Both the position numbers and the translations under genes were made by a program. A stretch of DNA of 9,047 nucleotides. It comes from an uncultured Methylococcaceae bacterium (GTDB lineage Bacteria > Pseudomonadota > Gammaproteobacteria > Methylococcales > Methylococcaceae). Below the pieces are notes generated by a model that was not told the DNA's origin, made no database searches, and saw only the letters and a program-made list of their open reading frames with translations. Shown piece by piece: positions 1 to 5,903 of the stretch. How positions within the stretch are numbered: position 1 is the first letter of the stretch; every line of letters begins with the position of its first letter. The DNA lies in contig CAIVXW010000379.1 in the NCBI GenBank assembly GCA_903910005.1, forward strand, positions 1 to 9,047, written 5' to 3'.

Positions 1-117
1 CGCGTAGAGCATCACGCCAAAGAAAATCCATTCCTGAATGGAAACCCCGCTGGGGTCTTCGTCCAGCACCACAATACCGATGATGGAGACCAGTATCAGC
101 AGAAAATTATTGATCAT
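1..117 (-). CDS. Small inner-membrane protein, 5' part only (runs off the left edge)
   Basis: The first 39 codons of a gene are visible. The ATG at 117-115 overlaps the TGA of the RND permease gene (116-114) as ATGA, a classic arrangement for translational coupling. An AGGT ribosome-binding site (revcomp of 125-128) lies about 8 bases upstream. The peptide starts MINNFLLILVSIIGIVVLDE. A hydrophobic stretch at residues 4-18 should be a membrane segment or uncleaved signal anchor; a short acidic loop follows (DEDPSG), then a second hydrophobic run begins (WIFFGVMLYA). I do not recognise the family. The position suggests a small accessory membrane protein co-expressed with the efflux pump, but an unrelated protein that merely shares the mRNA is equally possible. 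The C-terminus and full length cannot be seen. Confidence 0.7.
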   Translation of the reverse strand, partial: MINNFLLILVSIIGIVVLDEDPSGVSIQEWIFFGVMLYA

Positions 118-3100
118 GGGTTATACCTGGAAAGATGTTCAAATCCACCCAGCCAGCGCAGCAGGGTGGGGAGCAGCAAAAGATTTAACAGGGTTGAAGT
201 CATCAACCCGCCGGTGATGATGGCTGCCATGGGCCCCATGATCTCCAGCCCCGGATTATCGCTGTTCAGGGCAATCGGCAACATGGCCAGTGCCGTTACC
301 AGGGCCGTCATCAGGATGGAGGGCAGTCGCTCACAGGCACCTTCCAGAGCCGTCGCATGATTCCATTCGCGTTGCTGATTGACAACCAGATGCCGGTAAT
401 GCGACATCAGCATGATGGCATTTCGCACCGTAATGCCGAACAGGGTAATGAAACCCACCAGGGCTCCCACCGATAGAACCCCGCCGGTTGCCAGTGCGGC
501 CACTAACCCCCCGGCCAGGGAGAAAGGCAGGTTGAGCAGGGTCAGCGCGGTCAGGCGCACACTGCCCAGTGCCAGGTAAATCAGCAACAACACCCCTACC
601 CCTGCCAGGCTGGCGTGTAGCAGCAGGCGATAGCGGGTTTTGCCCTGTTCGACAGCGGCACCGGTCAGTTCGGGATAAACCCCGGGCGGAAACTGCATCA
701 CCCCGACGACGGACGCCAGCTCCGCCATGAAGCTGGCACTGTCGCGTCCGTTGATATGGGCCGTGACGGTTTGCACCCGCTGCCCGCCTCGATGAAGGAT
801 ATTGTAGCGTCCCTCCCCCGCTTGCAGGTCGGCGACCCGGGCGAGGGTGATCATCTGGCCATCCGGCGTTTTGACTGGAATTCGTCCGGCTTTATCCAGC
901 CTGCGTTCGCTCGGCGGCAGAATGACGGCCATGGTATAGGTTTGGTTGTCATGCTGGTAGGTTCCCGTCACCTGTCCATGCAGGGCTGTACGCAGGGCGT
1001 CTGCCGCATCCAGCGGGCGCAGGCCGTAGCGGGCCAGTTTTTCCGGATTGAGCCTGACATCAAGCCGGGGATTGTATGGCGGCGAGCGCACTTGTACCTC
1101 GGTCGCTCCGGGCAGGGCGGCGATCCGGTCGGCCAGTTGCCGGGCCGCTTCATCCAGCGAATCCAGGGTCGAGCCATACAGGTTGACGACCACGGGCGCG
1201 GTATAACCGGACAGGGTTTCATCAACCCGTTCGGTCAGGAAGGTGTTGATTTCATGGCGGATACCGGGAAAGTCCGCCAAAATCGTGCGTAACCGGTCAA
1301 GTACCCGTTGCTGACCGGCACCGTCCAGGGGTTTGAGTCTGACTTCATATTCGCTGTAATGGCTGCCGTAGGTATCCGCCCCGCGCTCGGCCCGCCCGGC
1401 CCACTGCGACACCGATTCAACCGCCGCCAGCTCTTTGATGCGGCGGGTAATCTGCCCGCCTACCCGGAGCGACTCGGCCAGGGAGGTGCCCGGCAGGCTA
1501 CTGGTGTGGACGATGTAATGACCCTCGCGCAGGGTCGGCAAAAATTCGCCCCCCAGTGTAGGGAGGACAGCCAGAGCCAGCCCTGCAATCATCAGGCTGC
1601 CGCCGAGTGCCCGGCCGGGATGGGGCATCAACCGGGCCAGCAGGGCGTGATAGCGCGGTTTGAGCCAGGCAATGACCGGCGGTGTACGGTGGGTAGTCTG
1701 GTGGCGCAGCAGGGTATAACACAGGGCCGGGGTGATGGTCAGGGCCACCAGCAGCGACATCAGAATCGCCAGGATATAGGCCTGCCCCAGCGGGGCAAAC
1801 AACCGCCCGGCCACCCCTTCAAGCGTCAGCAGCGGCACAAATACCAGAGCCACGATGAAGCTGGCATAAACCACCGAACTGCGGACTTCCAGCGAGGCAC
1901 GCAATACCACCCGGAAGGTGGGGCGGGGAGCCGGGTTGAGGCGGTTTTCCCGCAGGCGTCGTTCAATGTTTTCGGTGTCAATGATGGCATCATCCACCAC
2001 CTCACCCAGGGCGATGGCCAGTCCCCCCAGCAACATGATGTTGAGGTTGGCTCCGGTTGCCAGCAAAATGACGACGGCAGCCAGCAGGGCCAGCGGAATG
2101 GCCAGACCGCAAATGAAGGCGGTACGCAGGTTGTGCAGAAACAGCCACAGCACCAGAATCACCAGCCCCCCACCGGCCAGCAAATGCCCGCCCAGATGGG
2201 CGATGGATCGTTCGATGTAGTCGGCGGGTCGGAACAGATGCGGATACAGCCTGATGCCCTCGCGTTGCAGCAACGGCTCAAACCGGGCCAGAACCCGCTC
2301 CAGCTCCCGCGACAAACTGAGGGTATTGGCACCGTATTGGGCGATGACCATCAGGACAATGCCGGGCCGGGCATCAATGGCAGCCGCCCCGATCGGCGGC
2401 CTGGCCGCCTCGCCAATCGTGGCGACATCGCCCAGGGTCAGGTGCCGACCGTTTTCCTGGCGCAGCACGACCGCTGCCAGCGACTCTGCCTGTTGCGGCA
2501 AACCCGACAGGTGTACCCCGGTTCGCTGATTGCTGTCTTCGACAAAACCAACCCCCGACAGGCCACTGACCCGACCGGCGGCGGCCACCACGTCTTCCAG
2601 ACCCAGCCCGTACCGCAACAGCCGGGCCGGATCCGGCTGAATCTGCAACTGACGGATGGCCCCGCCAAATACATTGACATCGGCCACGCCCGCAACCGCC
2701 AGCAGACGCGGCACCAGCGTCCAGTCCACCCGATCACGCAAGGTCATGAGGTCCAGTTGATCCGAGTACACGCCCACGGTCAGTACGGTCGCCGAGGACG
2801 ATGACAGGGGAACCATCACCGGTGGGCCGGTACCTTCCGGCAGTTCACCCGCCAGGGTGGCGAGACGTTCGCCGACCGTCAGACGGGCCGTGTGAATCGG
2901 GCGGTCCGGGGCAAAAACCGCCGTCACCACCGAAAGCCCCTGGATGGATTCCGAGCTGAGGCTTTCCAGTCCGATCAAACCGGCCAGGTGCCGTTCAAGC
3001 GGAAGCGTCACCCGTAGTTCGGTCTGTTCTGCCGTCAAACCGGGGGCTTCAGTCTGGATAATGACTCTGGGAGCGGAAAATTCGGGAAAAATGTCGAGCC

Positions 3101-3203
3101 CGGCCTGCCACAGCCCCAGACCGCCGTAGATGAGCAGCAATACGGCCAGAGTGATGACCAGGCCGCGCCGTTGCAGCGAGAACCGGATCAGGGTCGACAG
3201 CAT
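114..3203 (-). CDS. HME-type RND efflux permease (CusA/CzcA-like)
   Basis: This is the inner-membrane proton-driven pump of a tripartite efflux system, 1029 residues, normal length for the family. The layout is classic RND: TM1 near residues 13-33, a large periplasmic loop, TM2-TM6 at about 340-496, TM7 near 535-552, a second loop, and TM8-TM12 at about 863-1015. Family signatures seen are DIFPEF near 37, the TM4 motif GEVVDDAIIDTENIERRL (400-417), and LFGITVRNAIMLMSHY (921-936). D404 and E411 fit the acidic proton-relay pair of CusA (D405/E412). The position matching CzcA D402 is an alanine (A398), as in CusA. By-eye alignment puts H566, Y616 and E662 where CusA has its Cu/Ag-binding methionines (573, 623, 672), so the substrate cannot be called. 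The start overlaps the adaptor stop (TGATG), with GAGG (revcomp 3214-3217) 10 bases upstream. HME-RND membership is firm; metal specificity is not. Confidence 0.93.
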   Translation of the reverse strand: MLSTLIRFSLQRRGLVITLAVLLLIYGGLGLWQAGLDIFPEFSAPRVIIQTEAPGLTAEQTELRVTLPLERHLAGLIGLESLSSESIQGLSVVTAVFAPDRPIHTARLTVGERLATLAGELPEGTGPPVMVPLSSSSATVLTVGVYSDQLDLMTLRDRVDWTLVPRLLAVAGVADVNVFGGAIRQLQIQPDPARLLRYGLGLEDVVAAAGRVSGLSGVGFVEDSNQRTGVHLSGLPQQAESLAAVVLRQENGRHLTLGDVATIGEAARPPIGAAAIDARPGIVLMVIAQYGANTLSLSRELERVLARFEPLLQREGIRLYPHLFRPADYIERSIAHLGGHLLAGGGLVILVLWLFLHNLRTAFICGLAIPLALLAAVVILLATGANLNIMLLGGLAIALGEVVDDAIIDTENIERRLRENRLNPAPRPTFRVVLRASLEVRSSVVYASFIVALVFVPLLTLEGVAGRLFAPLGQAYILAILMSLLVALTITPALCYTLLRHQTTHRTPPVIAWLKPRYHALLARLMPHPGRALGGSLMIAGLALAVLPTLGGEFLPTLREGHYIVHTSSLPGTSLAESLRVGGQITRRIKELAAVESVSQWAGRAERGADTYGSHYSEYEVRLKPLDGAGQQRVLDRLRTILADFPGIRHEINTFLTERVDETLSGYTAPVVVNLYGSTLDSLDEAARQLADRIAALPGATEVQVRSPPYNPRLDVRLNPEKLARYGLRPLDAADALRTALHGQVTGTYQHDNQTYTMAVILPPSERRLDKAGRIPVKTPDGQMITLARVADLQAGEGRYNILHRGGQRVQTVTAHINGRDSASFMAELASVVGVMQFPPGVYPELTGAAVEQGKTRYRLLLHASLAGVGVLLLIYLALGSVRLTALTLLNLPFSLAGGLVAALATGGVLSVGALVGFITLFGITVRNAIMLMSHYRHLVVNQQREWNHATALEGACERLPSILMTALVTALAMLPIALNSDNPGLEIMGPMAAIITGGLMTSTLLNLLLLPTLLRWLGGFEHLSRYNP

Positions 3204-4177
3204 CAGTCATCATCCTCGGCGGGAATCTGCCGTTTCAGGCTTTCGGACAGCAGGGTTTGGGCTCCGCTCACCACTACCCGATCGCCCGGCTCCAGTCCCT
3301 CGTTTACCAGCCAGTCAGGGCCATAGTCCTGGTGTGCATGAATTTCCACCCGTGCATAGTGGCGGGGAACGTCCTGCCGGTAAACCCAGGCCTTGCCATC
3401 CTGCCAGACAACGGCGCGGTAGGGCAGCAAGACGGCGGGTTTGGCGGTGTTGCGGCCAGGGATCCAGACCTGTAACCGCATTCCGCTGCGTAGTCCCTCG
3501 GCAGCGGCGTGATAATAAAAGGTTTCGCCCTGGGTCAGCGCGTCGGTGGCCGGGGCGGCGGACAACAGCCGGGCCGCTCTGGCGGTCGGACGGTCAAGCT
3601 CCCGGCTGACCTGAACCGTGGCAAAATTCAGCGGTACAGCCAGGCCTTGCGGCAGGGAAACCAGAATCAGCACACGTCGCTGGTGTATCCAGTCGTCGAG
3701 CAGGCCATCCTGCCCGGTCAGAACCCGACGTGCCAGTTCCTGTCCCAGCGTCTGAATCGCCTCATTGTGCAGGGCCGTTACCTGCCGGGTCGCTGCCTGA
3801 TGACGGGCCGCATCGCCCTGATGGCGGGTTTCCGCCTCAATCAGTACACGCCCGGCTACGATCTGTTCGCGGTTGAGGGCGGCAACCCGGTTGCGGTCAC
3901 GCTCGGCCAGTGTCAGGGCGGCCCGGGTCAGTGCTACATCGGCCAGGGCGGCCTGGTAACGGGCACGCAGGGTGAGCAGGGGTTGTATGTCCAGTACCTG
4001 ACCGGTGGCCGTAATTTCCTCACTCCGGTCAATCGACTGGAGCGTGGTCAGCACCAGACCGGCCGCACCGTCCTGATCGGCGGACAGTTGCAGGCCCGGC
4101 GGATCGTCTGCGTCCGCCCCGGCCCGGGCCGGGGCGGTGTGGAGTAACAAAACCAGCAGGAGAAACAGCCCATTCAT
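3203..4177 (-). CDS. RND efflux periplasmic adaptor (membrane fusion protein)
   Basis: This 324-residue exported protein should link the RND permease to an outer-membrane channel. A signal peptide covers residues 1-20 (hydrophobic LFLLLVLLL core, cleavage near ARA-G). The mature part has a beta segment (ITATGQVLDI, 55-64), a predicted alpha-helical hairpin rich in Ala, Arg and Glu (about 72-152), a beta-barrel-like region (168-255) and a C-terminal membrane-proximal region. That last part holds VLLPYRAVVWQDGKAWVY (249-266) and the GLEPGDRVVVSGAQTLL signature (294-310), which is typical of CusB/CzcB-like adaptors. The lipoyl half-motifs that usually flank the helical hairpin are hard to find, and the protein is short for the family. 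The acidic tail EDDD is encoded by the bases that hold the ribosome-binding site of the permease gene. The gene starts 25 bases after the protease stop, and no good Shine-Dalgarno sits near its ATG; coupling to upstream translation is likely. Confidence 0.88.
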   Translation of the reverse strand: MNGLFLLLVLLLHTAPARAGADADDPPGLQLSADQDGAAGLVLTTLQSIDRSEEITATGQVLDIQPLLTLRARYQAALADVALTRAALTLAERDRNRVAALNREQIVAGRVLIEAETRHQGDAARHQAATRQVTALHNEAIQTLGQELARRVLTGQDGLLDDWIHQRRVLILVSLPQGLAVPLNFATVQVSRELDRPTARAARLLSAAPATDALTQGETFYYHAAAEGLRSGMRLQVWIPGRNTAKPAVLLPYRAVVWQDGKAWVYRQDVPRHYARVEIHAHQDYGPDWLVNEGLEPGDRVVVSGAQTLLSESLKRQIPAEDDD

Positions 4178-4202
4178 GGGAAGGGCAGGCTTGTCGTTCC
4201 TG

Positions 4203-5339
4203 TCAGGGCACTACTGAATACAACAGGGCGTCAGGGGAGTTTCTGCCGGCCGCACTGACTGCGCGGCGGGTAGCAACCGCCACGACCGCGTTGCGAACCG
4301 AGGCCGGGGTCGCGGACGGGTCTTTTTCAAGGTAGAGGGCTGCCACCCCGGCCACGTGTGGCGTAGCCATGGAGGTGCCACTGATGGTGTTGGTGGCAGT
4401 GGTACCGCTGTTCCAGATCGACGTGATTGATGAGCCTGGGGCGAACAGGTCGAGGCATTTGCCATAATTCGAGTAGGATGCCCGTGCGTCTGTTGAGGTG
4501 GTGGCACCTACCGTCAGGGCACCGGTTTCCCTGACCCGGGCCGGAGAGGTCAGACAGGCATCCTTGGCGGCATTGCCGGCGGCGATGGCATAGGTCACAC
4601 CTGAGCGAATGGAGTTGGTGACAGCCGTATCAAGCGAGGTACTGGCCCCACCGCCCAGGCTCATGTTGGCAACGGCTGGTGTGTAATGATTGACCGTAAC
4701 CCAGTCCACCCCGGCAATGACCCCGCTGATCGAACCGGAACCGTTACAATCCAGCACCCGCACCGAAACGAGATTGACCGATTTGGCAACGCCGTAGGTC
4801 ATGCCGCCAATCGTGCCGGCGACATGGCTGCCATGCCCGTTGCAATCCGACCCGTCTCCACCGAACACATCCATTCCCGGAGTGGCCCGTCCTGCCAGAT
4901 CGACATGATCGTAACGGACGCCGGTATCGATGACGTAGGCCGTGACTCCGCTCCCGGTTTGGGTGTAGTTGTACAGATTGTTGAGCGGCAGTTGGGCCTG
5001 ATCAATACGATCCAGACCCCAGACGGCCGGGAGTTGGGTGGCAGAAGCCCACACCGTGGCATCCTGTTCCACGTAGGCCACGTTCGGATTACGGGCCAGT
5101 GCCTCGGCCCGCTGTTGGGGCATGGTCACCACGCCACCGTTGAGAGCCTTTTGATAGACACCCTTGAGGGAAGAACCGGCCAGTGCCCTGAGCAGGCCTT
5201 CACGTGCCTGAGGCGGCATCTCGTCCCGGAGTACCACAATATACTGATCCTTGATGGGAGGGCCATCGGCTGGAACGAACTCGCCAGCCTGTAATGCCTG
5301 AACGAAACCGGACAGAAAAAGGATAATGATCGGTCGCAT
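4203..5339 (-). CDS. Secreted S8 serine protease, proteinase K/aqualysin-like
   Basis: This is a subtilisin-family endopeptidase made as a preproenzyme of 378 residues. A signal peptide covers about residues 1-18 (cleavage after LQA). An inhibitor I9 propeptide follows (YIVVLRDE at 33-40 through NVAYVEQDATV at 86-96), then the S8 catalytic domain (about 104-375). The triad is complete: D138 (VIDTGV), H169 (NGHGSHVAGT) and S323 (GTSMATPHVAG), with oxyanion-hole N256 (AAGNA). Four cysteines (C166, C198, C262, C295) sit where aqualysin-type enzymes carry two disulfides, fitting oxidative folding outside the cytoplasm. There is no C-terminal PPC domain or anchor, so a soluble periplasmic or secreted enzyme is expected. 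The chosen ATG has CAGGT 8 bases upstream. It lies 59 bases after the DUF2288 stop and 25 bases before the adaptor gene, so it may head or belong to the efflux operon. The enzymatic call is very secure; its tie to efflux is inference. Confidence 0.96.
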   Translation of the reverse strand: MRPIIILFLSGFVQALQAGEFVPADGPPIKDQYIVVLRDEMPPQAREGLLRALAGSSLKGVYQKALNGGVVTMPQQRAEALARNPNVAYVEQDATVWASATQLPAVWGLDRIDQAQLPLNNLYNYTQTGSGVTAYVIDTGVRYDHVDLAGRATPGMDVFGGDGSDCNGHGSHVAGTIGGMTYGVAKSVNLVSVRVLDCNGSGSISGVIAGVDWVTVNHYTPAVANMSLGGGASTSLDTAVTNSIRSGVTYAIAAGNAAKDACLTSPARVRETGALTVGATTSTDARASYSNYGKCLDLFAPGSSITSIWNSGTTATNTISGTSMATPHVAGVAALYLEKDPSATPASVRNAVVAVATRRAVSAAGRNSPDALLYSVVP

Positions 5340-5398
5340 GGAAATTTACCTGTAAGTTGAACGAAGGGGAAAGGAGTCGGGGTGTACCCCCGGAAGTC

Positions 5399-5698
5399 TC
5401 AGTGTCGCCGCGGTTCCTGCACCAGTACCCACGGAGCGACCACCACGGCTTGCAGCAGCGGATTGGCCAGGATCCAGCGTCGGGCGTCGGCGTCGCAGGC
5501 CCTGGCCACCTGGCCGGTCGTGGCCCATCGGGCCACCGCATCCTGCTCATCCCGGGCGAAACGGGTTGCCACCTCGATCAGGTCGAGTGACTCGGCCACC
5601 ACAACCAGTACGCCCCTGGCGAAATGAGGCTGTAACTCCTGCCAGGTGATTGTTCCGGCCTCGTCGGTCAGATGTTGATAAAGTGGATCGTGCTGCAT
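5399..5698 (-). CDS. DUF2288 family protein
   Basis: This is a small soluble protein of about 99 residues that I recognise as DUF2288, a proteobacterial/cyanobacterial family of unknown function. The family pattern is clear: an N-terminal DPLYQHL, then ITWQELQPHFARGVLVVVA, SLDLIEVATRFARDE, and a closing AVVVAPWVLVQE. No signal peptide or membrane segment is present, so it should be cytoplasmic. I chose the ATG at 5698-5696 because family members begin just before the PLY motif. The frame also stays open to a TTG at 5737 that would add 13 residues with no family resemblance. Neither start has a clear ribosome-binding site. A sigma70-like promoter lies about 115 bases upstream. The protease gene follows 59 bases downstream on the same strand; no T-rich terminator separates them, so read-through is possible. 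No function is known. Confidence 0.82.
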   Translation of the reverse strand: MQHDPLYQHLTDEAGTITWQELQPHFARGVLVVVAESLDLIEVATRFARDEQDAVARWATTGQVARACDADARRWILANPLLQAVVVAPWVLVQEPRRH

Positions 5699-5761
5699 CG
5701 GGATGGGTTGATGAGGTGGCTGGAATTCGGCTCGCAACTTAAGGCATGGCTGCCCGTTTTG

Positions 5762-5794
5762 CCCGGTGGGTGCAAGTCTTGCAGAGCCACCGGG
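5762..5794. promoter_or_regulatory. Two-part palindrome / strong hairpin in the divergent intergenic region
   Basis: CCCGGTGG (5762-5769) pairs perfectly with CCACCGGG (5787-5794). Nested inside is the 13-base palindrome TGCAAG-T-CTTGCA (5771-5783), separated from the outer arms by 1 and 3 bases. As RNA this is a long stem with a small internal loop and a tight end loop. It is not followed by a T run on either strand, so it is not an ordinary intrinsic terminator. It lies just downstream of the likely minus-strand transcription start. It could be a leader stem in that transcript, a binding site for a dimeric regulator (inner palindrome), or a REP-like element. Confidence 0.6.
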
Positions 5795-5812
5795 GTGCCG
5801 ACAGAACAGGGA

Positions 5813-5841
5813 AGGATAGCGTTTCGGCCCATTCGCTTCAA
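5813..5841 (-). promoter_or_regulatory. Sigma70-like promoter facing the DUF2288 gene
   Basis: On the minus strand TTGAAG (5841-5836) is followed after exactly 17 bases by TATCCT (5818-5813). Each hexamer matches the sigma70 consensus at four of six positions, and the spacer is optimal. Transcription would begin near 5806, leaving a leader of about 108 bases before the ATG at 5698. This is the best promoter-like pair I can see in the divergent intergenic region. I found no equally good pair for the plus-strand cytochrome gene. Confidence 0.5.
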
Positions 5842-5903
5842 TCAGGAACCGTCACTTCCGAACCGACCACCGCCCCCTGACCTTGCCGGAATAAAACGAG
5901 ACA

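Noticed and set aside
1308..2804. Long plus-strand open frame of 498 codons opposite the RND permease gene
   Set aside because: Antisense shadow of a GC-rich gene: Gln/Gly/His/Pro-rich translation with no domains, fully inside a convincing RND permease.
5374..5388. CGGGG / CCCCG hairpin between the DUF2288 and protease genes as a terminator
   Set aside because: Only a 5-bp stem with no T run on the minus strand; too weak to call.
5699..5737. TTG start at 5737 extending the DUF2288 protein by 13 residues
   Set aside because: The extra residues do not fit the family N-terminus and the TTG has no Shine-Dalgarno sequence; the ATG at 5698 is preferred.
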